Source of the DNA: Alcanivorax sediminis
GTDB taxonomy: Bacteria > Pseudomonadota > Gammaproteobacteria > Pseudomonadales > Alcanivoracaceae
Assembly (NCBI RefSeq): GCF_009601165.1
Contig: NZ_WIRE01000001.1
Location: forward strand, 496,001 to 560,000
DNA: 64,000 nucleotides
Reading direction: 5' to 3'
Below the pieces are notes generated by a model, which ran no database searches, was not told the DNA's origin, and worked only from the letters and a program-made list of their open reading frames with translations. Positions 24,654 to 34,737 of this stretch are shown in pieces. How positions within the stretch are numbered: the first letter of the stretch is position 1; each line of letters opens with the position of its first letter. Made by a program: the position numbers and the translations under genes.

Positions 24654-25805
24654 TTAAAGGAACGACAAATCCTTCAACACATTTCGCGCGATGATCACGC
24701 GCATGATTTCGTTGGTACCTTCCAGAATCTGATGTACGCGGGTATCGCGCAGGTAGCGCTCCAGCGGATACTCACGGATGTAACCGTAACCACCATGCAG
24801 CTGCAGCGCCTGGTTACAGACGTTGAAACACAGATCAGTCGCCATGCGTTTGGCCATCGCACACAGCATGCTTTTATCGCTGTGATTCTGATCCAGTTTC
24901 CAGGCTGCCAGGCGCACCATCTGTTGTGCGGCTACCAGCTCCGTGGCCATGTCGGCCAGGGTGAATTGCACAGTCTGAAAATCACCAAGGGCCTGCCCGA
25001 ACTGTTTGCGCTCCTGCACGTATTGCTGGGCGTGTTTCAATGCGGCCTGGGCGGCGCCCAGTGAACAGCTGGCGATATTGATGCGTCCACCATCCAGGCC
25101 AGCCATGGCAATCTTGAAGCCCTGCCCCTCTTCACCCATCAGACACTCTGCGGGAATGCGCGCCTCTTCCATGATCACCGCGCGGGTAGGCTGGCTTTTC
25201 CAGCCCATCTTGTCTTCGTTGCGGCCGTAGGAAATGCCGGGGGTATCTGCCGGCACTGCAAAACAGGAAATACCACCGGCCCCTGCTCCACCGGTGCGTG
25301 CCATCATGACCAGCACATCGGTATCGCCTGCACCGGAAATAAATGCCTTGGCACCGTTGAGCACATAGCTGTCACCCTCTTTCCTTGCGGTGGCGGCCAG
25401 CGATGCGGCATCAGAGCCGGCATTGGGTTCAGTCAAGCAGTAGGACGCCAACTGTTCACCGGACAACAGCTTATCGGCCCAGCGTGCGCGTGTGGCATCG
25501 TTGCCGAATCGCGTCAGCATCCAGGTGGCCATGTTGTGGATGGTGATAAACGCAGTGGTCGAGGTACAGCCCTGTGACAGCTGCTCGAAGATCAGCGCGG
25601 CATCAAGACGTGACAACCCCATTCCACCATGCTCTTCAGCGCAGTACAGAGAACAAAATCCCAGCTCACCCGCTCTACGAATGGCTTCCTTGGGAAAAAT
25701 ACTTTTTGCATCCCATTCCGCTGCAAAGGGGGCCAGTTCTTTTTCAGAAAACTGCCGCGCGGTTTCACGAAAGGCTTGCTGTTCTTCAGTGAAAGAAAAA
25801 TCCAC
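24654..25805 (-). CDS. Acyl-CoA dehydrogenase, probably isobutyryl-CoA dehydrogenase
   Basis: 383 residues from the GTG at 25805. The frame stays open to an ATG at 25892, but that extension is REP-like sequence, and VDFSFTEEQQAFRETARQF is the normal family start. AYCLTEP-type FAD-binding (SYCLTEPNAGSDAASL) and the C-terminal LQLHGGYGYIREYPLERYLRD with its catalytic glutamate region are present. In the valine pathway it would convert isobutyryl-CoA to methacrylyl-CoA; the specificity is inferred from position between mmsA and mmsB. Confidence 0.9.
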   Translation of the reverse strand: MDFSFTEEQQAFRETARQFSEKELAPFAAEWDAKSIFPKEAIRRAGELGFCSLYCAEEHGGMGLSRLDAALIFEQLSQGCTSTTAFITIHNMATWMLTRFGNDATRARWADKLLSGEQLASYCLTEPNAGSDAASLAATARKEGDSYVLNGAKAFISGAGDTDVLVMMARTGGAGAGGISCFAVPADTPGISYGRNEDKMGWKSQPTRAVIMEEARIPAECLMGEEGQGFKIAMAGLDGGRINIASCSLGAAQAALKHAQQYVQERKQFGQALGDFQTVQFTLADMATELVAAQQMVRLAAWKLDQNHSDKSMLCAMAKRMATDLCFNVCNQALQLHGGYGYIREYPLERYLRDTRVHQILEGTNEIMRVIIARNVLKDLSFL

Positions 25806-25825
25806 GGTTTTTCTCGCTTGGTTTG

Positions 25826-25913
25826 CGTTTTTTCCGTAGGAGCTTGCCTGCAAGCGAGATTCATCCGGCATGACAAAATCGCTTTCGCCCAAGCTCCCAC
25901 AGAGTTGGGCTGG
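25826..25913. repeat. REP-like sequence between mmsA and acd
   Basis: CGTAGGAGCTTGCCTGCAAG and a nearby AAGCTCCCACAG form facing REP-type arms. They resemble the units of the 28.5-29.5 kb array. Confidence 0.65.
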
Positions 25914-27410
25914 TTATTTCAGATGAATACTCATATTCGGTCCGCTCGCTGGAATATCATCTTCGAACCAGCGACTGGTGACCGTTTTGGTTTCGGTATA
26001 GAAACGCACGGCCTGTTTGCCGTAGGCATGCTGATCACCATAGAACGATCCTTTCCAGCCGGTGAAGCTGAAGAACGGCAGTGGCACCGGAATCGGCACA
26101 TTGATGCCCACCTGCCCCACTTCCACTTCATGCTGGTATTTCCGGGCGGCCGCACCGCTGGCGGTAAAGATGGACGTGCCGTTGCCATAGGGGCTGCTGT
26201 TCACCAGCTGCAACGCGTCTTCCAGTGAATCCACGGTGACGCAGCATAGTACCGGGCCAAAAATTTCTTCCTTGTAGATGGCCATTTCCGGTGTCACATC
26301 TGTGAACAGGGTCGGCCCCACCCAGTTGCCATCAGGCAAACCGTCTACGCTGCACTCTGAGCCATCCAGCAAACAGGTTGCGCCCTCTTCCTTGCCTTGC
26401 TTGATCAGGGTCAGCACGCGCTGTTTTGCCTGCGGACTAATCTGTGGGCCGTAAGCTGCCTGAGGGTCGTTCCAGGCACCAGGGCGAATCTTGGCAAACT
26501 CGTCTTTCAGCTCATCAATCCAGGCTTTGGAATCACCCACGAATACCGCCACGCTGATGGCCATGCAACGCTGACCGGCGGCACCGCAGGACGCGCCCAC
26601 CAGACTGTTGACCACCTGCTCCTTGTTGGCGTCAGGCATGATCACCATGTGATTTTTGGCACCGGCAAAACACTGAGCACGTTTCATGTGATCGGTGGCG
26701 GTGCGGTAAACGTGCTGGCCCACCGGCACCGAACCCACAAAGGAAACGGCCTTGATGTCCGGGTGAGTCAGCAGCGTATCCACCTGCTCCTTACCACCAT
26801 GGACCAGCTGCAGGACACCGGGAGGTGCACCGGCTTCCAGGAACAGTTCCACCAGACGGTTGGGGGTCATGGGGTCCTGCTCGGAGGGCTTGAGCACAAA
26901 GGTATTCCCTGCGGCGATGGCCAACGGGAACATCCACAGGGGGATCATGGCAGGAAAGTTGAACGGGGTAATGCCGGCGCAGACACCCAGTGGCTGGGTC
27001 CAGGAATGGGTGTCGATGCTGCGCGCCACGTTCTCGACCGTCTCGCCCATCATCAGCGAAGCGATGTTGGCAGCCTGCTCGGCCACTTCGATTCCCCGCC
27101 ACACATCACCCTTGGCATCTTCAAAGGTCTTGCCGGTTTCCTGGCTCAGAATCTCGGCGATCTCTTCCTGATGTTCTTTCAACAACGCCTGGTAGCGCAG
27201 CATCAGCCGCGCCCGTTCGGATACCGGCACTTCCTTCCAGCTTTCAAACGCGGCTTTGGCGGCAGCAATCGCCTGTTCCATTTCCGCTGGCGTGGCGGCG
27301 GGCGCTTCGCACAACACCTCCTGGGTGGCGGGGTTGGTCACCGGGATCCACTGGTCAGTGGTACTGGCAACAAATTCACCGTTAATCAGCAGGGGCAGGC
27401 GACGACTCAT
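25914..27410 (-). CDS. mmsA: Methylmalonate-semialdehyde dehydrogenase (CoA-acylating)
   Basis: 498 residues, the usual length. [20 protein letters not shown] and [12 protein letters not shown] are diagnostic for this aldehyde dehydrogenase. The catalytic Cys is in GAAGQRCMA. It converts methylmalonate semialdehyde to propionyl-CoA and CO2, the last step of valine degradation and also part of inositol and thymine breakdown. First gene of the operon, divergent from mmsR. Confidence 0.96.
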   Translation of the reverse strand: MSRRLPLLINGEFVASTTDQWIPVTNPATQEVLCEAPAATPAEMEQAIAAAKAAFESWKEVPVSERARLMLRYQALLKEHQEEIAEILSQETGKTFEDAKGDVWRGIEVAEQAANIASLMMGETVENVARSIDTHSWTQPLGVCAGITPFNFPAMIPLWMFPLAIAAGNTFVLKPSEQDPMTPNRLVELFLEAGAPPGVLQLVHGGKEQVDTLLTHPDIKAVSFVGSVPVGQHVYRTATDHMKRAQCFAGAKNHMVIMPDANKEQVVNSLVGASCGAAGQRCMAISVAVFVGDSKAWIDELKDEFAKIRPGAWNDPQAAYGPQISPQAKQRVLTLIKQGKEEGATCLLDGSECSVDGLPDGNWVGPTLFTDVTPEMAIYKEEIFGPVLCCVTVDSLEDALQLVNSSPYGNGTSIFTASGAAARKYQHEVEVGQVGINVPIPVPLPFFSFTGWKGSFYGDQHAYGKQAVRFYTETKTVTSRWFEDDIPASGPNMSIHLK

Positions 27411-27524
27411 GGGGCTCTCCGGAACAGGTTGGGTGTTTCACATTATCGGTACGACTATGTTGTAACACAGGGAGGCCCCGGGATAGATAGCCTCTTTTGC
27501 CGGTAATGGATTATATTGCTGCCT
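27411..27524. promoter_or_regulatory. Divergent mmsA/mmsR promoter region
   Basis: 114 bases between the two start codons. It contains AT-rich stretches (CATTATCGGTACGACTATG; GGATTATATTGCTG) that could hold promoters and MmsR sites. No specific operator is claimed. Confidence 0.45.
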
Positions 27525-28433
27525 ATGGATACCTCTTCCTCAGTCGCTCATGCCCCTGCCGAGCCCTCCAGCTGGCCACTGCCTGCCACCGGTCAACGCA
27601 CCATTATTCCTCCCGCGGTGCTGGACAGCATTGCCGGGCACCCCCTTTGTGAAGGCTGCATGCCCCATGGCGTGGGTTTCTATCCACAAGCCCGCGGACA
27701 TCGTATGTTGCGGGATAATCCCGCAGATTATCTGCTGATTTACTGCGTCGGCGGGCGCGGTGAGCTTCAGGTTGAAGGGCAAACCTATGAGGTAGACGGT
27801 GGCGATCTGGTATTGCTGCCTCAGGCACTTGCCCATCGTTACCATGCTGACAGGCGCGATCCCTGGAGTATCTACTGGGTGCATCTTGGCGGCCATGAGG
27901 TGCCCCGTTTTTTTGACGAAATTGCCGGGCAAGAAGGGGGACGAACCGTACGGGTCGGGGTTCACTCGCGGCTGGCAGAGGAGTTTCAGGCCCTGTTGGC
28001 AGCTGCCACCCGGGTGCAGCCGGAACATCTGGTGTATGCCGCCAACCTGCTGCGCAGCCTGCTGGCCTTTGCGGCCCTGATGCGTCACCAGCACGATGTA
28101 CGCCACGCGACCCTGGATGTGAACCGGGTGAATGGGTATCTGCAGACAGCGCTGCATCGTCGGTTGTCACTGGACGAGTTGGCCGCGGCGACCAGCGATC
28201 TGTCGCGCTATCACTTCATTCGCGAGTACAAACGTCAGACCGGGCAGACCCCCATGCAGGCCTTCCAGCGCATCAAGGTGAGCCATGCCTGCTACCTGCT
28301 GGATATCAGTGAAGACACCGTGCTGCAGATCGCCGCCCGGCTCGGCTATGACGACCCCTATTACTTTTCGCGCTTGTTCAAGCGGGTAATGGGCGTATCG
28401 CCACAGCGTTATCGGCAGGAAAGAGGGCAGTAG
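27525..28433 (+). CDS. mmsR: AraC-family regulator, probable activator of the mms operon
   Basis: 302 residues from the ATG at 27525. The N-terminal cupin-type sensor domain includes PADYLLIYCVGGRGEL and VDGGDLVLLPQALAHRYHAD. The C-terminal AraC domain has LSLDELAAATSDLSRYHFIREYKR and VLQIAARLGYDDPYYFSRLFK. Divergent placement next to mmsA matches Pseudomonas mmsR, which activates mmsAB. Confidence 0.9.
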   Translation: MDTSSSVAHAPAEPSSWPLPATGQRTIIPPAVLDSIAGHPLCEGCMPHGVGFYPQARGHRMLRDNPADYLLIYCVGGRGELQVEGQTYEVDGGDLVLLPQALAHRYHADRRDPWSIYWVHLGGHEVPRFFDEIAGQEGGRTVRVGVHSRLAEEFQALLAAATRVQPEHLVYAANLLRSLLAFAALMRHQHDVRHATLDVNRVNGYLQTALHRRLSLDELAAATSDLSRYHFIREYKRQTGQTPMQAFQRIKVSHACYLLDISEDTVLQIAARLGYDDPYYFSRLFKRVMGVSPQRYRQERGQ

Positions 28434-28469
28434 GGAGAACGGACCGGGAAGGGGTGACAGAAGGACCTC

Positions 28470-29575
28470 CCTCGCTGTCGCTCGGATCGCCATGCAAGCA
28501 TAGCTCCTACAGGGGAAGCGAGGTGCGCGATACCGGATGTGGGAGCCAGCCTGCTGGCGATGGGAATTCGCTTGCGGGCAAGCTCCCACAGCAAGTGGAG
28601 CCAGACGCTGTCTTTGTAGGAGCTATGCTGGCATGGCGATCAGGCTCCGGCGGTGAATCGCCATGCGAGCATGGCTCCTACAGGGGAAACGTAGGTGCGC
28701 GATAGCGGCTGCGGGAGCCAGCCTGCTGGCGATGGGAATTCGCTTGCGGGCAAGCTCCCACAGCGAGTGGAGCCAGACGCTGTCTTTGTAGGAGCTATGC
28801 TTGCATGGCGATCAGGCCCTGGCGGTGGATCGCAATGAGAGCATGGACGCCCGCGGGGGAGGCGTAGGTGCGTGATACCGGTTGGGAGCCAGCCTGCTGG
28901 CGATGGGAATTCACTTGCGGGCAAGCTCCCACAGCAAGTGAAGCCTGTCGCTGTCTTTGTAGGAGCCATGCTGGCATGGCGATCAGGCTCCGGCGAAGGA
29001 TCGCCATGCGAGCATGGACGCCCGCAGGGGTGGCGTGAGGGCGGGATACCGGTTGTGGGAGCCAGCCTGTTGGCGATGGGAATTAGCTTGCGGGCAAGCT
29101 CCCACAGCAAGTGAAGCTAGGCGCTGTCTTTGTAGGAGCTATGCTTGCATGGCGATCAGGCTCCGGCGGTGAATCGCCATGAGAGCATGGACGCCCGCAG
29201 GGGAGGCGTGGGGGCGGGATACCGGATGTGTGAGCCAGCCTGTTGGCGATGGGAATTCGCTTGCGGGCAAGCTCCCACAGCGAGCTGAGCCAGACGCTGT
29301 CTTTGTAGGAGCTATGCTGGCATGGCGATCGGGTTCCGGCGGTGGATCGCCATGCGAGCATGGCTCCTACAGGGGAAACGTAGGTGCGCGATACCGGATG
29401 TGGGAGCCAGGCTGCTGGCGATGGGAATTCGCTTGCGGACAAGCTCCCACAGCGAGTGGAGCCAGACGCTGTCTTTGTAGGAGCTATGCTTTCATGGCGA
29501 TCGGGTTCCGGCTGTGGATCCCCATGCGAGCATGGCTCCTATAGGGGAAACGTAGGTGCGCGATACCGGTTGTGC
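28470..29575. repeat. Tandem array of about six 172-bp REP/BIME-like units
   Basis: The landmark GATGGGAATTCGCTTGCGG (with variants) begins at 28559, 28731, 28902, 29075, 29248 and 29420, a period of 171-173 bp. Each unit carries two palindromes: a TGTGGGAGC-type arm facing GCTCCCACA, and TAGGAGCTATGC-GCATGGCG facing CGCCATGCGAGCATGGCTCC. Copies differ by scattered substitutions. Open frames crossing the array on both strands are by-products of the repeat. No gene is supported between mmsR and 29598. Confidence 0.93.
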
Positions 29576-29597
29576 GTGTCGCGTATTGCGCCCCTGC

Positions 29598-30323
29598 TTA
29601 AGGGCGGCTTTGCCAGGTCAGAGTCATCACGTCGCGGTGGGTGTCGCACTGAAACACGTGGGCACAGCCATAGTGACCGAAACGGAAGGGCAGCGAATCC
29701 ACAGAGTCCAGCTGCATGATGAACTGCATGGGTTCGTGGCAGCAAGGACAGCCGGGGTAGGCCACATCGGCGGTCCAGTGGGGCCAGCCCATCAGCTTGT
29801 CGCCGGGGCGCGGCGCTGGACGATGGGCATGGAGCAAGGCAAGGGTGCCGTCACGATCATCATCGTTAATGGCCGCCGTTTCCTTGCGGTCCGGGTAATC
29901 GGCCAGGGGGATCCAGCCGGTCAGGGATTTTTCCGGGAAGGCATCCGGCAGACTCAACGGCAAGGCATCAAAGCCATTGGCTTGTTCGCGCGGGATCACC
30001 CGCACCAGCGTGGCTTCGGAGAAGGGCAGATGGGACTGGCCCAACACTTCACAGTCTTCCTCACCATTGGTGCAATAAAACACCTGCAGAACGCCATCAC
30101 CGAAGGGGGAGCGCATGGTGCGCGGCAGATCCCGGGCATCCAGCTGCAAGAACAACTGCATGGGCTGGTGGCAGTGCCCGCAGCACGGCCAGGATTCGTC
30201 GGGCTTCAACAGCGGCAGGCCACCAAACTTGGACATGGCACCCGGCACCGCCGGGCCCGCCTGAGGGCGCCAGGCAGGTCTGGAAAAGGAAGCCAGTCTG
30301 AGTTTGATTTCTTCGGGTAGCAT
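29598..30323 (-). CDS. DUF1963 (YwqG-type) protein
   Basis: 241 residues from the ATG at 30323, which has GAGG 7 bases upstream. KFGGLPLLKPDESWPCC is the family start pattern. Two similar Cys-containing segments (CGHCHQPMQLFLQLDA; CPCCHEPMQFIMQLDS) suggest a duplicated metal-binding fold. Function unknown, probably cytoplasmic. Confidence 0.85.
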   Translation of the reverse strand: MLPEEIKLRLASFSRPAWRPQAGPAVPGAMSKFGGLPLLKPDESWPCCGHCHQPMQLFLQLDARDLPRTMRSPFGDGVLQVFYCTNGEEDCEVLGQSHLPFSEATLVRVIPREQANGFDALPLSLPDAFPEKSLTGWIPLADYPDRKETAAINDDDRDGTLALLHAHRPAPRPGDKLMGWPHWTADVAYPGCPCCHEPMQFIMQLDSVDSLPFRFGHYGCAHVFQCDTHRDVMTLTWQSRP

Positions 30324-30472
30324 TGGGTGTCCTCGTTCTCTCGATTTCACCATGCCAGCAATAGCTCCGAACAGCCTTCACAAACCGCTACCAGGGCTTT
30401 TTTAATGGCTGAGCGGCGTGCAATTTTTGTACTTGTGACCAGGTTCTCGCGGAAAATGTGATTGGAATAGCA

Positions 30473-31960
30473 CTAGCGTGCTGAGGAAAATTCGCTCAAC
30501 TGCCACTGGGAAAACGCCTGCTGGGCCAGCTCCAGCTGCTCGATCAGGCGCTGCCGCTTGCTCGGTTCAAAACGGCGTCTGGCCAGGGCTTGCAGTGACT
30601 TCTGCAAGCCATTGCGATCACTGCGCGACAATGCATCCAACCAATGAGCATCGCTGTCAGTGACCACCAGCACATCGCGCCCGGCATGATTGCGCTGGCT
30701 GATCTGATACCAGTGCACCAGCGCCCGGCCCAGCACCACATAACCAAACTGGGGGTCCTTGAGCGGCCCGTAAATGGCTTCCCGGAAGCCCCCGCTGAGT
30801 GGGCCCAGCTTTACCTTGGTGAGTTTGTCACTGTAATAATAGCTCCCCGCCGCCCCCAACAAGCCGCCAATCAGGGCTCCGGTGCCCAGCGAGTGCCCCA
30901 GCGTCACCGCATCAAGGCCGACACCACCCACGGCCCCGGCACCAAAGCCGGCCGCGGCTAACTGCCCCTTGCTAATGCCCCATAGCTGGCGGGTACGCTC
31001 CCCGAACAGGTCATCATCGTCGGGCAGCAACAGATCCGATTCCTGGCGCTGCAGGCGGCGGTACTGGTAGAGATCTTCCACACTGTGTCGCAGACGCTGC
31101 TCCCGCTCGCGCTGCCACGCCTGCCAGCGCTGACGCAACCGGGGCTGTAACGGACCGGCAGCCTCGAACTCGCCCAGCCGGGCAGTTTCCTGATGGCCCA
31201 GCATCTCGATCAGGGCATCGGCGATATGCTCCAGGGCCTGATGATCACGTCCAAACCGGATCGCCTGCAGGTATTCCAGTGCCGCATCAAGAGGTTCGCG
31301 CCAGTTGGGCGCAAGTTCGCCGAAACTACGCAGTAGTTCCAGGTGTTTCTCGAACGGTGCCCGCACCGCATCAAAACGCCGCACAATCTGGAAATACTGG
31401 CCAAGCGCCGCTTCCCAGTCCGCACTGTAGTCATCACTGCCAATCTGGTTGATCAGCGCCAGGCTGGGACGGCCAGCCCAGCGCAGGATGTTCATCTCTG
31501 CCTCGTGCTCGCGGTTATACGGCACCGACCCATCTACCACATAGATAATGCCGGCCCCCTCCACAATCGGACGCAGCAGCTCACATTCGTCGTGATAACG
31601 CGGGTCGTCGCGATGCTGGGTGACGAAAGCCGCCACGGTTTCAGCACGATCCGAAGCAGACAGGCTGTGTCCCTGCAGCCATGCCAGCACTTTGCGGGGG
31701 CGCTGGAATCCAGGCGTATCGATGAGCTCGTAGAGGGTGACCTCATCCACTTTCATGGGATAGCGATGACTGTCACGGGTGGTGCCGGGCTCCATGGCGA
31801 TGGCGATGGAGTCGTTCTGGGCCAGGGTCGCGACCACACTGGATTTCCCCTTGTTGGGGTGGCCAACCACCGCAAAGCGGGGCAGGGTGCTATCACTCTG
31901 CCGGTCGTCGATGTTCTCTGTGCTGCGGTCACTATTGCCGTTCGAATCCATGATGCTCAT
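30473..31960 (-). CDS. GTPase with DUF3482 domain
   Basis: About 495 residues. An N-terminal Era-like GTPase domain has the P-loop GHPNKGKSS, G3 DTPG, and a G4-like NQIGSDD. A central helical region follows, then a glycine-rich hydrophobic segment (GAGAVGGVGLDAVTLGHSLG to GGLLGAAGSYYY) that may contact membrane, then the DUF3482 tail. The start is uncertain: ATGs at 31960 and 31951 are close, neither with a clear ribosome site; a GTG at 32008 would overlap the upstream gene. It follows the DUF2868 gene by 34 bases. The pair is commonly found together and is membrane-linked, role unknown. Confidence 0.85.
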   Translation of the reverse strand: MSIMDSNGNSDRSTENIDDRQSDSTLPRFAVVGHPNKGKSSVVATLAQNDSIAIAMEPGTTRDSHRYPMKVDEVTLYELIDTPGFQRPRKVLAWLQGHSLSASDRAETVAAFVTQHRDDPRYHDECELLRPIVEGAGIIYVVDGSVPYNREHEAEMNILRWAGRPSLALINQIGSDDYSADWEAALGQYFQIVRRFDAVRAPFEKHLELLRSFGELAPNWREPLDAALEYLQAIRFGRDHQALEHIADALIEMLGHQETARLGEFEAAGPLQPRLRQRWQAWQREREQRLRHSVEDLYQYRRLQRQESDLLLPDDDDLFGERTRQLWGISKGQLAAAGFGAGAVGGVGLDAVTLGHSLGTGALIGGLLGAAGSYYYSDKLTKVKLGPLSGGFREAIYGPLKDPQFGYVVLGRALVHWYQISQRNHAGRDVLVVTDSDAHWLDALSRSDRNGLQKSLQALARRRFEPSKRQRLIEQLELAQQAFSQWQLSEFSSAR

Positions 31961-31994
31961 CAGCAAGTTAAGGTGATGGATGACGCGCCGACAC

Positions 31995-33341
31995 TCACTG
32001 CGGCGCACTCAGCAGCAGAAGGCTGTCGTTCTGGCGCTCCACAAAGCGTTGCCACTGGGCCAGCAAACCGGCGTCTTTCAGCGCTTCGCCCTGCTCGTCG
32101 GCCAGCGGCACCAGCGCCAGCAGGGTGCCGGCAGGCCACTGCACGCGGGCATCCTGTACAAAGTCACTGAGCTCGGCGGTGGGCGGCTCCCAGCCCCGCG
32201 CGATCAGGATCACCGGCTCTCGACGCTCGCCCGCCTGACGCAGGGCGGCGGCATCTTCCTCCAGGCTGCTGTTGCCGCCTGCGCGCAACTGCAGTGGCGC
32301 CCCATCCCGGCTCAAGCTTGAGACCAACGCGCTACTGCCATGCCCGGCGCCGGCCCAGTGGATCAGGGTGGCCGATGCCGGCAAAGGCGCCACCGACACC
32401 TGCACCGGGGCGGGCTCCCGGGGCGCTTCATCTTCACCACGAGTCTCCACCCAGGGGCTTTCGAAGCGGAACAACAGGGACGCATACCCGGGGTGGCGAC
32501 GCAGCGCCGCCGCTGCCTGCCAGCGTAACTGCAAGGCCGCCAGCAGCAGCAACACCACTCTGGGCAGCAACACATAGGTGAGCCAGGCCATTAACACAAA
32601 GGGCCACCAGGTCCCTAACAGTGCCGGGTTCGTCGCTGAGCCCTGGCCCAGCCGATAATACTGCGAGGCGGCCACCAGCTCCGCGCTGGGGACTGCATCG
32701 GGCCAGAGGGCCTGCCAGGGAAGCGCGATGAGCGATACCAACTGGTGATAGCTATGCGACGATGCCTGCAGCGTCGTGCTCCAGCCAAACGCCAGGTCCT
32801 GTACCAGCACCATCACCAGCAGCGTCAGCAAGCCGCTGAGGGCAAACAGGAGGCCACCGGTGTGAGCGATGCGGGCGGACAGAGCAGGGCGCAGAGACTG
32901 TAATGGATCCCCGTCTTCCCCGGTACGTCCCAACAGGCTACTCCAGGGCTGCCAGCCCAGCCAGGCTTGCAGGCTGGTGAGCACGGCAAAGGCGAGCTGC
33001 AAGGCGATCAGCACCAGTAACAGGGTCACATTGATCTGGCGGCTGCCGTCGTAAACCAGCAAGCCTGCCATGAAGGCCGCACCCAATACCGCGCCCAGCG
33101 CGGCAAAGATCCAGCGCGCCTGACGCCAGCGGCGCAGACGGGGATCATGGCCGTCGCGCTGACGCTGGTCATTGAGGGCATGAAGTTCGGCTAGCCAGGC
33201 CGTCACCGTCAATGGACGCTTTTGCGTCTGCTGTTGCTGGGCAAAGCGTCGATCACGACGGTGCAGAAAAGCCTGGGGCTGCTGGCTGTCACGACGAAAC
33301 TGATCATCGAAATCCAGCAATCGGGTCAGGGATTGCGTCAA
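31995..33341 (-). CDS. DUF2868 membrane protein
   Basis: 448 residues. An N-terminal cytoplasmic segment rich in Arg/Gln is followed by hydrophobic helices (FAALGAVLGAAFMAGLLVY; LLLVLIALQLAFAVL; GGLLFALSGLLTLLVMVLV; WPFVLMAWLTYVLLPRVVL) and a soluble C-terminal domain. Matches DUF2868, which typically precedes a DUF3482 GTPase, as here. They probably form a membrane-anchored GTPase complex. Confidence 0.86.
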   Translation of the reverse strand: MTQSLTRLLDFDDQFRRDSQQPQAFLHRRDRRFAQQQQTQKRPLTVTAWLAELHALNDQRQRDGHDPRLRRWRQARWIFAALGAVLGAAFMAGLLVYDGSRQINVTLLLVLIALQLAFAVLTSLQAWLGWQPWSSLLGRTGEDGDPLQSLRPALSARIAHTGGLLFALSGLLTLLVMVLVQDLAFGWSTTLQASSHSYHQLVSLIALPWQALWPDAVPSAELVAASQYYRLGQGSATNPALLGTWWPFVLMAWLTYVLLPRVVLLLLAALQLRWQAAAALRRHPGYASLLFRFESPWVETRGEDEAPREPAPVQVSVAPLPASATLIHWAGAGHGSSALVSSLSRDGAPLQLRAGGNSSLEEDAAALRQAGERREPVILIARGWEPPTAELSDFVQDARVQWPAGTLLALVPLADEQGEALKDAGLLAQWQRFVERQNDSLLLLSAPQ

Positions 33342-33353
33342 GGCCGCTCTCGC

Positions 33354-33653
33354 TTATTCGGGAGTTGCTTCCGGAGCCTTGGCCGGTGCCGGCAGCGCCT
33401 CTTGCTTCGGTGAGGTGTACATCACCTCATCCTTGGCGCAAGCCATGCAGGCATTGCTGAATTCACCCTGCAGGCCTCCGTCTTCGCCATAGCCAAACAC
33501 CGGGCGGTAATCCTGGGTACACATCTTCGGCGGATCTTCCGGGCAGCTCTCGGTGGTATCCGGCAAGCCCATGGGGTAATCGGTCTCGTACTTGTGGGTG
33601 CAGCCAGCAATGATCATTGCCAGTGCCGGCAAGGCCAGGTAAGCAGCTTTCAT
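33354..33653 (-). CDS. Small lipoprotein
   Basis: 99 residues from the ATG at 33653 (AGGAG 8 bases upstream). The signal peptide ends IAGC, a good lipobox. The mature part has several Cys residues (ESCPEDPPKMC, NACMACAKD) and a Pro/Ala-rich end. Not recognised. It lies 12 bases upstream in sequence from the stop of the DUF2868 gene, on the same strand. Confidence 0.75.
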   Translation of the reverse strand: MKAAYLALPALAMIIAGCTHKYETDYPMGLPDTTESCPEDPPKMCTQDYRPVFGYGEDGGLQGEFSNACMACAKDEVMYTSPKQEALPAPAKAPEATPE

Positions 33654-33835
33654 CCGGGTTCTCCTGAAGCAGTGGGGAAACATTTCCTGCTGCAAGCATA
33701 CCTACGCATCACGGCTGACGCATCAGGCAAGCCACCCGGGCGCCTGACGCAAACCGGGAACGCCCCGGACACGACAGTTGCACCAGTGATTCTGGCATAA
33801 TCCGGGTCTCGTTAAATCCCATTGCTGAGGCTTCA

Positions 33836-34609
33836 ATGACCGCACCCCAACCCATCGACTGGCGCACCCTGCCGGCCGCCATCTGGCGCGGCCGCAACGG
33901 CACCCTGCGACCAGTGCCCAAACCGGATCCCGTGCGCCTGGATGACCTGCTCGGCATTGATACCCAGAAGCAGAAAATCATTCAGAACACGGAACGTTTT
34001 CTGGCCGGAAAACCCTGTAATCATGTGCTGCTGTGGGGTAGCCGGGGCACCGGCAAGTCCTCTATCGTCAAGGCGCTGCTGAATGAATATGCCCACAAGG
34101 GGCTACGAGTCATTGAGGTGGACAAGGACGACCTGCATGACCTGCCCGAGATCGTGGATGACATCCGTGACCGTGGCCAACGTTTCATCATTTACTGCGA
34201 TGATCTGTCGTTTGAGGATGGCGAAAACCAGTACAAACATTTGAAAAGTGTTCTTGAAGGTTCGCTGGAGCTACCGCCGGAAAACGTGCGTATCTACGCT
34301 ACCAGTAATCGCCGTCATTTGTTGCCTGAATACATGAGTGACAACGCTGAGTCTCGCGTGGTTAACGGAGAGCTGCATCATGGCGATGCGGTGGAAGAAA
34401 AAATTTCCCTGGCGGATCGATTCGGGCTCGGGTTGAGTTTTTATCCAATCAGCGAACCACAATATTTCGCGATCGTGGATCATCTTTTTGGCGAGGTAAA
34501 GCATCGTCAGCAACTGCACATTCGCGCGCGACGCTTCTCTATTGAAAAGGGGGTGCGTTCCGGTCGTACGGCAAGGCAGTTTTACAATCAGTTTGTCGGG
34601 GAGTTTTGA
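33836..34609 (+). CDS. DUF815 AAA-type ATPase
   Basis: 257 residues. Walker A is GSRGTGKSS and Walker B-like IIYCDDLSFE. LYATSNRRHLLPE-type sensor I (IYATSNRRHLLPEY) and DRFGLGLSFYP follow, a standard DUF815 arrangement. A cytoplasmic ATPase of unknown target. The stop codon directly abuts heptad element A4. Confidence 0.9.
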   Translation: MTAPQPIDWRTLPAAIWRGRNGTLRPVPKPDPVRLDDLLGIDTQKQKIIQNTERFLAGKPCNHVLLWGSRGTGKSSIVKALLNEYAHKGLRVIEVDKDDLHDLPEIVDDIRDRGQRFIIYCDDLSFEDGENQYKHLKSVLEGSLELPPENVRIYATSNRRHLLPEYMSDNAESRVVNGELHHGDAVEEKISLADRFGLGLSFYPISEPQYFAIVDHLFGEVKHRQQLHIRARRFSIEKGVRSGRTARQFYNQFVGEF

Positions 34610-34691
34610 GTAACGAAAAGCGAGTTTCGAAAGGAAAAACCGTCAGGCTTGCGATGTCTGGTTTTCGCAACTCGAAACTCGTTACTCGCTG
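34608..34691. repeat. Heptad inverted-repeat element A4
   Basis: GAGTAACGAAAAGCGAGTTTC, with an inner AAAACC, faces GGTTTTCGCAACTCG followed by AAACTCGTTACTCGC. It overlaps the last base pairs of the DUF815 stop codon. Confidence 0.85.
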
Positions 34692-34737
34692 CTTGCCCCT
34701 CTCGCCCTGGCAAGGCGTTTAGAGGGCGTTCAGCACG

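Noticed and set aside
26397..27506. A 369-residue plus-strand open frame over mmsA
   Set aside because: Entirely antisense to mmsA, whose family signatures are unambiguous.
28454..29544. Several open frames of 60-156 codons on both strands in the REP array
   Set aside because: Their translations repeat the same peptide with each 172-bp unit and have no ribosome sites; they are products of the repeat.
28470..29575. CRISPR array
   Set aside because: The unit is about 172 bp and the whole unit repeats, with no unique spacers and no cas genes nearby.
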